NCBI GenBank assembly: GCA_008729055.1
Contig: SDUX01000010.1
Coordinates: forward strand, 3,115,090-3,179,089
Reading direction: 5' to 3'
DNA from: Pyropia haitanensis
Taxonomy: Eukaryota; Rhodophyta; Bangiophyceae; Bangiales; Bangiaceae
Length of the DNA stretch: 64,000 nucleotides
Position numbers and translations under genes: made by a program. Numbering within the stretch: position 1 is the stretch's first letter; each line of letters begins with the position of its first letter. Positions 1 through 10,624 of the stretch are shown here, piece by piece. A model generated the notes under the pieces. The model searched no databases, was not told where the DNA came from, and worked only from the letters and a program-made list of their open reading frames with translations.

Positions 1-3000
1 GGCAGGGTGCCGCCACTCGAGGGTGCAGGCGCCAGACAGGGGGGGGGGGGGGGGGGGGGGAGGCGCGCGTCCGCCGCCACCGACGCCGCCGCCGCGGCGG
101 CCGCCGACACGCCACTGGGCGGCGGCGGGGGACGCCAGCGGCGGCGACCGCGCCGCCGTCCCCGCGCGGCGGCGCCGCGCTGCGCCGCGGCCGCGGCCGC
201 AGCGAGCACGGACGGGGAACACTGGCGGGGGCGGGGGGGAGCAGACGTTGGGGTGGGGCGGGGGGGGTGGGGGGGGGGGTGCCGCGTTGGGTTGATCGTT
301 GGGGACGCGGCGTGCAGGTGCAGGGGGGGGGGAGGGGGGGGGGGGGGTGGCGGCGGGTGCCTCGCGCCACCGTTTGAACGAGCGCACGGGGTGCCACCGT
401 GGTGGCTACCCCCGGTTGGGTGTTGTGCCACCCACGGCGATGGGTGCCGTGTGGCGGGTGTTGGGAAGGGGGGGGGGGGGGGGGGGGGGGCCAGGATTCT
501 GCTTGCTCGGGATTGACAGGCCAAAGTTTGAGCTCTGCCGCCAAACCAACGCCGCGCACCCCGCCTCTGCAGTGAGCGCGGAGGCCTGGGCAGGCCAACG
601 GCGTCGGGACGCTGGGGCGTAATATACAGCGGCAGCGGCCTCGGGGCCACCACGACTGGGGGGGGGTGGCCGGCGCTTGGCAACACCTTCCCCGCACCGT
701 TCCTGTGGGGGTGGGGGGGGGGGGGCGGCCGGCGGCGGCTGGCGAGGCTGCCCCGCACCTCGCCGCCACGTGCACGCCCCGTTTTCTTCTTGTTCTTGTT
801 CTTTGTTTTTGCGGTCCAGGCGGCAGCGGGCCCCCCTGCCGGCCCAGCCGGTGCGGTACCTGCGGCGGGGCGAGCGCGCAACCACACTGGCGTCGGATTT
901 GGTCCGCGGCGGCGCGGCGGACCGCCTGATCTCGGGATCAAGGTGGGCGGCGGTGGCGCCCCCCCCCTGGCTGCCGTGTCGTTGGTCCCCCACTCCGACG
1001 AGCGGGCCACTGTGTCAAAGATTTGTGTGGTCTGGGGAGCGCCGACGCGGGTTGCCGGTGGGCGGTGGCGAGCGACATTGGTGGTCCCCAGCGGCAGGCA
1101 GGGTCCGTGCGTCGCACGCGGGACCAAGCCGACTGACAGGCGCCGCCGCGCCTGAGCCCGCACCGACGGGTCGGGCGTGGACGGGAAGGGGGCCACGCGG
1201 TGGCGCGTCGGAGCTCATGGATCCGCGGAAGGCGGGCTCGTTCAAAACAGCACGGAGCGGTCGGGCGTGGCCCAGGGTTCTTGGCACACATCATCCACTG
1301 CGGTGGGGGGGGCGTGGACGTCCGCCGCTCCGAAGCGGGCCGCCACCAGGTCAGCGGTAGGGGGCGGCGCGACCGACGCAATCGGTCCCCGCGTGTTCCG
1401 GTCCCTCCGCGGTTTTCTTCTTGTTCATGAACACCCGTCTGTGGGCGCCCCTTTCCTCTTGAAACAATGACTTGGTGAACGGCCAGTCGACCAGGGACAG
1501 ACCGCTGTTGGCGTTTGAATGTCCGCGCTTGACTTCTGCTTTTTATGTCACCGCATTCCTATCCCATTGAAGGAGATGATGGGCTGTGCGATCACACGGA
1601 ACAGGGCATCCTCCAAAGGACATCTCCCCGCGTTGCCGAGGAGGACACTGGCTGCTCCGTTGTGCCGACCTCTGGTCGGCTGGCACAGCCAGTCCAAAGA
1701 GTGGGAAGGAGCTTCCCCTTTGCGTTCAGATCACTTGCGGAGGGTCAAAGAGGGGAGGGTGGCCCTCGCCGAAAGGAAGAGACACCCATCCGGCCATCCG
1801 TTCTCATTGGATACAGCACGCTCTCCCCATTCCCGACTGAGCAGGTACACATAGGCCGCCTCGTATCCTTGACGGCGCGTTGGAGGGTGGCACTGCACCC
1901 CGCATCGCGCTTGAAGCGTTGGGTCACGCCTACGGAGACGCACTTTGATCCGCCTGCTAACCTGAATGATCGGAGCTGCCCGGTAATGGCAGTACTTGAG
2001 CGCGTGGGCGGTACGTGGAGTCGGTGGCGGCCAGAAGCTTCTGACCACTGCGGGTACTCCCTGGGTGGACTGTCGCCGCAATGGAAGAAGACGAGGCGAC
2101 GGGCGCGTGTCGACCGGGAAGTCCGTTGCCCCCGCTGCCCCACAGCGACCACAGCTTCCCACATGGCACAGGTGATGGCCCCCCGTGGAGGACTACGTCC
2201 CACGAGATGAGAGTTGTGTCGCCACAGTGGAGGTGTTCTCTCGGGCGGCCCGTCGACCAGGCTTGAATACGCTTGCAACGGCAGGAGACACACCGGAGCA
2301 CGAAACGTTCTTCATCCACATTTACACGCCACAGGCGACAGAAACTTACTGCCTGAGAACTCACTAATTTCTCGGACCTTTCCAGCCTGAGCAATTGCAC
2401 AACGGCTGACAATTTGACGACGGACCGGCCGGGAGCCCGACCCCACCTCCATTCCCACTCACTGACTGTAATTTTCGGGACCAGAGATCATCCCCTGTAC
2501 GGCAAGGTCCAAGACGCGGCCGATGGGTGCGTGCCGTTGCAGAGTTTTCGTGGTGAACACCTCACGAAGCGAGGTCGCACGCTGGGTCCACCCCCACCCC
2601 ACTCCCAGCGAACAACGCCTGGGCGGCGAGGGGTCGTTGTGCTGGAAGTTTGGCAGTGGAGGTGCGGTTCATCCGCCGCCACCGTCCGGCTCATGTGGCG
2701 GGCCGGGCACCAATCAGCCCCCCGCTTGGCGCGCCGACCGTCGCGCAGCGCCAATGGGTGACGGGCCCAGCGGGCGAGATTTCACGCCTCTCTCCCTCGA
2801 CGGCCTGCCGGCGCGGCCGCGGCGGCGCTCTCGATCGCGGTTCCGTCACCCACGCGGCGCGGCGAGTGGGCCCGCAAACCCCCCCACCCACCCCACCGTA
2901 AATGGGCGTGCGGAGGCACCGCCCGAGGCGCTCGCCGTGCACCACAGTTGCGCAACACGATTGTCGGCGGGCGCCCCCGGAGCCCGCGCCCAAGAAAATA

Positions 3001-4640
3001 TTCCTTGACGTGGGGCAACAATCTGCGGTTGCATTCCCAGCCTCGGCTGGAGGGCGTGGAGTCGCGCACAGCCCACCCGGGCAGAGACAGCGCCAACCTT
3101 GCGTGCAAAAATAGAGCGGGCCAGGTCTTTGAATTCAACGCCAAAGAATGAATAAGTCAGTGGAAGTTTTGCCTCATAGTTGCAAAAAAAGAAAAGTGGT
3201 CGAAACAGCCATGTTATCCGACCCCCTCCCAGAGGTCGTGAGGGGGGTTTGATAACAGGGGGGTGGTGTTATCCAGTCATCAAACCCCCCACAGCACCTC
3301 TGGGGGGGGGGTTGGATAACTTGTTATCCGACCCCCTCCCAGAGGTCGTGAGGGGGGTTTGATAACTGGATAACACCCCCCGCTGTTATCAAAACCAACT
3401 GGGGGGCGTTTGATCCCATGTGATCCGGCCCGCCCCCCCCTCCCCCCAATCGTCCCCCCACCCTCCAATTTCAAGTGCACATCTGAAAAACAGTGCCATC
3501 GTTCGAAAATAGCGTACGTGTTTCCCACCCCACCCCACCACTTTTGCATGACGCGCCGACGAAACCATCCAGCGTGAGCCCCCCCCTGCCGTGGGTGGTG
3601 ACACCCCGCCACTGCCGGCCGGCGCGGCCAGCGCCCTTGACACCGCCAGCGGCGGCCGCGGCCCGCCGCCGGCCGACCCGTGACGCGCCGCCGGGCCGCG
3701 CCAAAGTGTCAAGCGACCGGCGCGCGGCGGCGGCGGGCCGCCCCCCCCCCCCCCCCTCCCCCGGCCCCCCGCGGTCGGCCGCGCGGCGGCCACGCCTGGC
3801 GTGGCCGCTGCGTCGGCGCGTCGGGGGGGCACCCGCCACCCCGCCGCCGCCGGCGGCCGTGCCAACCGGTGCCCCCCCGCTGGGCCAACGCAAAGCCCCC
3901 GCGGGGGGGCGGGGTGGCCGCCGCGGCGCCGCCGCCGCCCGCGCGCGCGCACGCACGCGCGCGCGGGCGCCCCCCCACCCCTCTCTCTCTGGACGGCGTT
4001 GACCGGCCGCGTGGCGGCCCCTCCACGCCGCCACCCCCTCCCACCACCCCCCGCGACCCGCGCTGCACGCTGGACTGCTGACGCACAGTCCGTCCACTGT
4101 AACGCTGCACGTCGCCCCTGCGGGCGGCGGCGGCGCGGCAGGACGCGGGCGCTGCCTTCTCGACCCCTCCCCCCCCCCCCCCCCAACCCCCACCCACCCC
4201 CACCCACCCCCACCCACCCCCCCCGCGAGCCCCACCCTCGGTGCGTTGCGTGCGGTGGGGCGGCTGTTCCCCTTTGCCGCGCCCGCCCGCGCCGTGGGTG
4301 TGCGCGTGGCGTAGGGGCCGAACCGCGGGCGGCGGCGGTGCGCCAGCGCGGGCGCCGTTGACACCGGCCGCCGCCCACGCCGCCGCGGCCGCGCGTCGGC
4401 GGGGGCGGCCCCACCGACACTCGACCGCGGCGCGCCGCGGCTTCGTGGCAGGGGCGGGTGTGGAGGGCGCAAACGTTCTCGGGCGTCCCTCCCGCCAGCA
4501 CCTTCCCCCCCCCCCGCCCCCCCCCCCCCCGCCTGCCCTCCCACCCCTCCTCCTGGCTGCCCTGCCGGCCACCCCGGTCGCCACACCCGTTCGCCTCCCC
4601 CCCCGGCCACGCCTGTTCTCCTCGCATCCATCCACTCATT
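1..4640. other. Low-complexity, apparently gene-free region
   Basis: I recognise no gene here. The first 1.4 kb and 3.4-4.6 kb are dominated by G or C homopolymers of about 10-22 bases (for example 41-60 and 468-490) and by CG-rich short repeats. Between about 1.5 and 3.15 kb the sequence is less extreme in composition and looks unique. Reading frames are open on both strands simply because AT-rich stop codons are rare. None of the translations shows a family motif or an organised low-complexity/domain structure. The hairpin element at 3.2-3.4 kb is listed separately. Confidence 0.6.
3213..3376. repeat. Compact hairpin-forming repeat element (three 44-55 bp units, direct and inverted)
   Basis: Positions 3213-3256 and 3323-3366 are identical 44-bp units that start GTTATCCGACCCC and end GGTTTGATAAC; each unit is itself an imperfect palindrome. 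Between them, 3266-3320 is a near-perfect reverse complement of 3323-3376, separated by only 2 bp, so the right half can fold into a hairpin with a stem of about 54 bp. A further degenerate GTTATCAAAACC-like copy follows to about 3395. This could be a small foldback transposon remnant or a structured element. It contains no coding sequence. Confidence 0.75.
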
Positions 4641-5197
4641 CTTGCACACCCGTCTGCCCCCCCCTACTCGGTCGACCTGCCCATCCCGACGACCCACGCC
4701 TGCTCTGGCCGGCTCGTCCCGCTTCTTCCCCCCCCCGCGCACGTCAATCGGTTGTGGCAGCAGCGGCTGTGCGGGCGTGCTGCACCTGGCCCCCTTTGCG
4801 GCGCGGCACACGCGCCCTGGTGGGCGTGTTTGGGGCGCTCCAGCCGGCGCGACGGCTCTAGCTTCCGCTGCTGCTGCCGCGGTGGCCCTCGGCGTGGACT
4901 TTTTCGTCCTCGCGCTCGTACGGGTGCGCGCCTTGTCCCACAACCCCCTCCTCCCCCTGCCCCTCTCCCCCCGCCCCTCGTCCTTTTTCCAGTACGGTTG
5001 GCTGCTGGGTCCTGCTACGGGCGCGTCCCCCTCCCCCTTCCCCCCCTCCCTCGTTTTTGTTGTCCTCTTGTGTACGTGCTGCCCCGTCCCAGTGCGGCCC
5101 CGGCGTCGGCGGTGGCGGGCGTGTGCCCGACGCCGTCCAGTTCCTTCCTTTCCCCTTCCACCTCCTCTCGGCGGGCGCCTTCCTCCTTCGCGGCGCC

Positions 5198-5501
5198 ATG
5201 CTGCACTACCCGCTGCCGGGGGGAAGCCCCCCCCGGTGTCCCCCCCCCCCCTGTCGCCCTACACCTCCCCCCTCTCCCCCCCCGTCTACGCCGGCTACGC
5301 GCCGCCACCGCTTGCGGCGGGCTCGCCATGGGGGGTCCCCGCTGGTGGTGGCTCCACCGCCGGCTGGGCGGGCGCCGCGGCGGGCGTAGCGGCGCACCTG
5401 CCGCCGCCGCCGCTGGTGACGCTACCGGCCGCGCCCACGGCGGCGCCGCCACACGCCAACCACCCACACCCCCACGCGGCGGCGGGCGTGGCGGCCGGCG
5501 G

Positions 5502-5546
<45 letters not shown>

Positions 5547-5701
5547 CCACCGGGCGGCGACGGGCCGGCGGCCGCACGGCGGCCACCACGGTCACGCCCG
5601 CGGCGGCGCGGCGGCGGCGGCGGCACCGCCTGCGGCGGCGGCGGTGGTGGCTGGCGCCGCCGCGGGGGCGGACCGCCGGCGGCATCGGCGACTCGAGCGG
5701 C

Positions 5702-5732
<31 letters not shown>

Positions 5733-6837
5733 CGCCGCGCCACCACCACCGCCCCCTGCCGCTACCGGCGGTGCCACCCGCCGCCCCGCGTTTGTGCACC
5801 ACCCCGCCGAGGTGCTGTCACGGGCCACCCTCGCGGGCGGCGCGTCGTCTAGCTCCGTATCATCTGGCGCGGTGGCCGCGCCTAGGGGAGGCACCTCCTC
5901 GGGGGTAACATCCTCGTCCTCCCCCTCCCCCTCGCCGCCCCCACCGCCCGCTGCGGCCACCCCCGGCCGGCCGGCGTCGCCAACGCAATTCGCCGCGGAT
6001 GTCCGCTACGCCCACCTCTTCCGCTCCGTGTCGCTCGTCGAGCAAGGCTACTCGGTCCACGGCCCGGGCACGCTGTCGGACGCGGCGCGGCTGGTCGTGC
6101 GGGAGCCGCCCTCCCCACCCCGCCGGCGGCGGCGCGCGGGCGCCGCTACGGGGGGGTGGGGGGGGTGGGCGGCGGCCGCCGGCGTGCCACCGCCGGCAGC
6201 GCCAGCAGACGAAGCCGCCGACGCGGACGTGCTGCTGCTGCCAGACGTGACCCGGGGGGGGCGCCGCTCGGACGTGTCGGCCGCGGAGCGGCGCGCGCGG
6301 CGGGCGGCCGCGGCGGCCGCGGCGGCGGTGGCGGGGCCCGCGTCGGACGGGTACGACCCGCGGACGCACGCGGCGGACGCGGCGGCGGCGGCGGCGGCCG
6401 ACGGCGGCGGCGGCCACCGCCGTGGCGTCGGCCACGGCCACCGCCACCGCCGCGTCGACGACCGCGGGCGGCGGCTCGCGACGCCCGCCGCGTTTGCCGC
6501 GGCGCCCGCCGGCGGCTGGGCGGGCCTCGACCCGACCGCCTACACGCTCGACGCGGACGACGCGGCGGCGGCGGGCGGCGGTGGGGGTGGCGGCGGCGCG
6601 GGGGGTGGCCCGAGTGGCGTCGCCACGCGGCCGCGGCGGGACCTGGACGGTGACGCGCAGGCCAAGGTGCGGCGGTACAAGGAAAAGCTGTGGCGCGCGC
6701 AGCGGGACGCGTCGTACGCGGTCAAGACGCCGGTGATTGAGTGGAAGCTCGGGTACGTGTATTGGAAGCACGGGCACATGGAGCAGCCGACGGCGCAGCG
6801 GTTTGTCGCCAGCGGGGGGGTCATGCCGGACGTTTGA
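5198..6837 (+). CDS. Unknown protein with Ala/Gly/Pro/His-rich body and an ordered C-terminus
   Basis: I do not recognise the family. Most of the protein is low complexity (polyalanine, glycine, Pro-rich). Two stretches look like ordered protein. One is around 5995-6110 and contains YAHLFRSVSLVEQGYSVHG. The other is the last ~60 residues, which contain KVRRYKEKLWRAQ followed by VIEWKLGYVYWKHGHMEQP, and ends at the TGA at 6835-6837. The frame has no internal ATG before its far C-terminus. The ATG at 5198 (MLHYPLPGG) lies one frame away and would join after a one-base change in the G/C run at about 5219-5232, so the start is uncertain. An upstream exon is the alternative. Short poly-T runs follow within 60 bp of the stop. 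Confidence 0.5.
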
Positions 6838-7478
6838 GGTGGGCGGCCGGCCGGGCGGGCGGTAGAGGGTTTTGTTTGTATCGTGGTTTTTTTTTTGTTC
6901 GTCCCCCGCGACGGGGGCTGCCGCTTGTTTCGTGTCTCTGGTATTTTTGTTGTTGTTTTGGGGGGATAGGAAAATGGCTCACTGCCGTTGAGGCGGACCA
7001 GACGCAGCGCGGGCTGGCGGGCGACCCTTGCAAACGGCCACCTCGTAGGGCTTTACCCGCGTGGCGGGTGGAGGAGGCTTGCTCCCAGGCCTACTCTCCT
7101 CACCAGCATCCCGTACTGCCGTATGGCAGTGCCACAGGACCTTGCCCGGCTAGGTCGCCCGCGGGTGCCGTGGTCGTGGGGTTCGCGGCAGACCGTGTTG
7201 ACTTGGGGCGCTGGCCCGGTCCAGCGGTCCCGCGCCCCGAGCCATCGGTGTCGGATCTGTGGTACGAATGTCACGTGTTTTCATCCCGATCCGATCGAAA
7301 AAGTCGGTTTTCGGAGGGCGGTCGCGGTGGCAGCCGCCCCGCCGCCGTTGCCGTCGGCGTCGCCGCCGCGCTGCTCGCCGGCGTCGTCCTCCATTGCTGC
7401 TTGCCCTCTTTCCCGTCCGCCGCGTGTACCCACACCCCACGGCTTGTCTTTTTCGGCGCTGCCGCGGCGGTCCCGACC
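6838..7478. other. Intergenic region between the unknown gene and eIF2B-epsilon
   Basis: This is 641 bp without a convincing gene. It starts with T-rich tracts (about 6889-6898 and 6940-6958) in otherwise GC-rich DNA, probably the 3' end or termination region of the upstream gene. It continues with a less biased stretch that would hold the promoter and 5' leader of eIF2B-epsilon. I see no clear TATA box. Confidence 0.5.
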
Positions 7479-8624
7479 ATGGCCGCCCCCGGCGGTGCGC
7501 CGACGACCCCCCTGCAGGCCATCCTCTTTGCCGATACCCCCCCCCCGGCCCGCTGGCGGTGCTCTCCCCCCCCGGCACGCCCACGGGCCTGCTGCCCGTG
7601 GCGGGCACCCCCCTCCTCACCTACCAGCTGGTCAGCCTCGCCGCGGCCGGCGTTGCCCACACCCTCATCCCCGTCTTTGGCGCCGCCCGCCCCGTCGCCG
7701 ACGCGCTGTGGCCGCCGCCCGCCCGCCCGCGCGGCAAGGCCGTGACGTTTGAAGGCGGGCCCCCCCCGCCCACGGCTGGCACCGAAGACGCACTCTTGTA
7801 CCGCACGTTTACCGCGCCGGGCTGCGCGGACATGGCGGTGACGCTCGTCGCGGGCGCGTGGCGGTCGGTCGGGGACGCGCTGCGGGATATCGGCGAGCGG
7901 CCGGGCCTGGCGCCGCGGGAGGACTTTGTGCTCCTCACGGGCGGCGCGCTGTGGGGCGGCGACCTCGCCGCGCTGGTTCGTGACCACTGGGCCCGCCGCG
8001 CGGCGGACCGCGGCTGGCTCCTCACCGCGCTGTACCGGCGGCCGGCGGCGGCGGGTGGGGGGCGCGGCGGCCAGGGGGGGGGGGTGGGGGGGGGGGGCGG
8101 CCGCCGCCGCCGGACCCCACGGCTGTGGCGGCGGCGGCGCGCCGCCGGGGACGCTGACGCTGGCGGTGGACGCGTGCACGGGCGCGCTGGTGGGCGTGGC
8201 GGGCGGCACGGCGGGCGTCGCGCTGGGCGTGGACGGCGACGCGGCGCCCGCCGCGGCGGCCGCCGCCGTCACGCTCGTCCCCGCGGCGGCGGCGGTGGGG
8301 GTGGCGGTCGCGGGCACGGACTTTCTGGTCGAGATGAAGGAGAACTTTGACTATGACGGCGTCGGCGACTATGTGCGGGGCAAGGTGGGGGGGGGGGAGG
8401 GGGGGGACCTTGCCGGCAACAAGATCGCGGTGGTGTGGGTGGGGGACGCCGAGCTGGGCGTCGCGGTCGACTCGGTGGGCGGCCTCGCCGCCGCGTGCTT
8501 GGCCGTCGCGCGGGGGGGGCTGGGGCGCCGCCTCTGCCCGTGGGCGCCGGCCGTGGCGGGCGCGCCGGGGGGGGGGGGGCGGGGGTGCTACCGCGTCGTC
8601 GACGCGCGGCGGGCGGTGGTGGTG

Positions 8625-8668
<44 letters not shown>

Positions 8669-10009
8669 GTGGTCGCCCCCGCGGGACGCGGAGGACTGCC
8701 TCGTCCACCCGGCGGCGGACGTGTCGTCAGACGGCGTGTCGCTGGTGCGGACGACCGTCGCGGCGGGCGCAGCGGTCGGCGCGGGCGTGGCGGCGGTCGG
8801 CGCCACGGTCCTGGCCGGTGCGACGATTGGGGAGGGCGCCCGGCTGGGGCGGTGCGTCGTTGGCGCCGGCGCGCGGGTGGGGGCGGCCGCGACTGTGGGC
8901 GACGGCGCGGTAGTGGGGGCGGGGGTGGTGGTCGCGCCGGCCTTTGCCGTCCCGCCGGGCGCGTGGCTGACCGCGTCGCCGCCGCCGGCGGAGCCACTGG
9001 AGAGTGACGAGGATGAGTTTGGGGGGGGGGAGGGGGGGAGCGCGTTTGGCGACGATGACGAGTGGGCCACCGACGCGGCCGACGGGGGGGGTGGGGGGGG
9101 GCTGCGGACGCGGAGGGGGGTGGGGGGGGTGCCGCCGCCGTCGATAGCAACGGCGGCGGCGACGGCGACGCTGCCACGCCCGTTTGTGAGATGGATGCGG
9201 TGGGGGCGGGGGGTGTTGGGCGGCGGGTGGTGCTCGGCGCCACCACCGACCCGTTCACGCACCCCACCGGCTGGGCCGCGTGGGCGGGCGCCGCGGCGGG
9301 GGAGGGGGAGGAGGACGACGACGACGACCTGTTTGGCGGCGACGACGGCGCTTCCGACGCCTCTGCAGACGACAGCGAGAGTGACGGCGGCGGCGCGGCC
9401 GCCTCTGACGACGACGTTGACGGCAGTCGCGCCGCGCGGGCGCGGTTCCACGAAGAGGTCCTCGCGACGGTCGGCCGCAGCCCGGCGGGCGCGGCGGACG
9501 TGGACAACCTGGTGCTGGAGCTCAACGCGCTCAAGCTGGCGGAGGACCGCCCCGCGACAGACGTGACGACGGGCATCGCGCGGGCGCTGGTGCGAGCGGT
9601 CGCCGCGCACCCGTCGGCGGGGGCGCCGCCGGGCACGCCGGCCGGCCTCCACGCCGCCGCCGCGGCGGTGCTGGGCGGCTGGGCGGCGGCGCTGCTCGGG
9701 CGGTTTGGCGTCGCGACCGCGACGGCCGCGGACGGGGCGGCGCTCGTCGACGCGCTCGCCGAGGAGGCGGACGTTGGGGTGGGCGCGGCGTACGCGGGCG
9801 TCTTTACGATCTTGCTGACGCGGCTGTACCAGGGGGACCTGCTCGGCGACGAGGCGATTGAGGGGTGGGCGGACGCGGAGCGGGCTGCGGTGGCGGCGGG
9901 AGTGAGTGGGGGGCGGCTGCTCGCCGAGGCCGGCACGTTTTTGACGTGGCTGGAGGAGGCTGAGGAGGAGAGCGATGAAGAGGAGAGCGGCGAGGAGGAC
10001 GACGAGTAG
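7479..10009 (+). CDS. EIF2B5: Translation initiation factor eIF2B, epsilon subunit
   Basis: This is the catalytic subunit of the cytosolic GDP/GTP exchange factor for eIF2. The N-terminus LQAILFADTPPP followed by PTGLLPVAGTPLLTYQLVSL is the nucleotidyltransferase-like domain (family form: LQAVLLAD...RPxxLLPLxNxPLLxYxL). Left-handed beta-helix hexapeptide repeats follow at about 8700-8980. The C-terminus is a W2/eIF5C HEAT domain: VDNLVLELNALK and ILLTRLYQGDLLGDEAI match the family closely, and the protein ends in an acidic tail. The length (~843 codons) exceeds the ~720 usual because of Gly/Ala-rich inserts. The frame changes three times, each within or beside G/C runs (7537-7546, about 8056-8100, about 9085-9131), with family similarity continuing on both sides. 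I read these as assembly indels. The stop is TAG at 10007-10009. Function is confident; exact protein is not. Confidence 0.9.
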
Positions 10010-10150
10010 GTGGGCGACATACCTCTTTTTCCTATTGTATGGTCCGATGGAAGACTGCACTCGGCTATGATGCCCAGGTTGTGACTTTGCATGTTGAATA
10101 TCAACAAGCAGTCCTCGCCCATGTGCATCGAACTTGAGAATCATCTAGTT

Positions 10151-10250
10151 GGGTTTGTAGCTCAGTGGTAGAGTGCTCGCTTAGCATCTATGTGCAAGCC
10201 TGCGAGAGGTCCGGGGATCGATAGGTCAGTCGTCTACCCCCGCTGATCCA
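10151..10250 (+). tRNA. tRNA-Ala (AGC) with a canonical intron and a second, ectopic T-loop intron
   Basis: Removing two 14-nt insertions leaves a 72-nt cloverleaf. It has an acceptor GGGTTTG/CTGATCC with A73 and the G3:U70 pair that specifies alanine, a D-arm GCTC-AGTGGTA-GAGT, an anticodon stem CTCGC/GCGAG with anticodon AGC at 10183-10185, and a T-stem CGGGG/CCCCG around loop ATCGATA. The first insertion, 10187-10200, sits at the canonical 37/38 position. The second, 10224-10237 (GGTCAGTCGTCTAC), falls in the T-loop just before the 3' side of the T-stem. Without it the T-arm equals the plant-type tRNA-Ala T-arm as I recall it. Each insertion holds a triplet able to pair with the adjacent loop (TGC with GCA; TCG with CGA), as the splicing endonuclease's bulge-helix-bulge would need. 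There is one acceptor mismatch (T6/T67), so a decayed gene is possible. Confidence 0.82.
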
Positions 10251-10255
10251 ACTTC

Positions 10256-10260
10256 TTTTT
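10256..10260 (+). terminator. RNA polymerase III terminator (T5)
   Basis: A run of five T begins 6 nt after the discriminator base of tRNA-Ala. That is the position and length expected for pol III termination. Confidence 0.65.
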
Positions 10261-10624
10261 GTACAGTCACCAGTCTTGATGAGCTGAACAGAACCTGTTC
10301 CATGCGACTTCTTGAAAACCGGAGGGGGCCACTTTTGCTCGCTGGCCTTGGTTGCTGGAGGCGGTCGCGGGCGCGCCGGCGGAGGACAAAGGCAAAAACG
10401 GAGTGGGAGGTCACGTTGGCGTTCTCGTCACCCCGCCCGGTGTGCCACGTCTGTCTGCACCGCGCCGTCTCCTGCTCGACCACCCCGCCCTGTTGCGTCG
10501 CTTCCCGTTTCTTCCCCCTGCGCTCTTCCCCTTCTGTTGGTTCTGTCTTCCCTGCTTGCCTGCTTTTCTCTGTGCTTGGGCTGAGGCGTCGCCCCCCCCG
10601 TCCCCGGCATCCCCGCCGGTCGCC

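Noticed and set aside
3213..3376. Possible CRISPR-like repeat array
   Set aside because: There are only three units, the middle one is inverted, and they have no regular spacers; the window is eukaryotic.
8269..10128. A long minus-strand open frame (619 codons)
   Set aside because: It is antisense to eIF2B-epsilon, whose W2 and beta-helix motifs on the plus strand are unmistakable.
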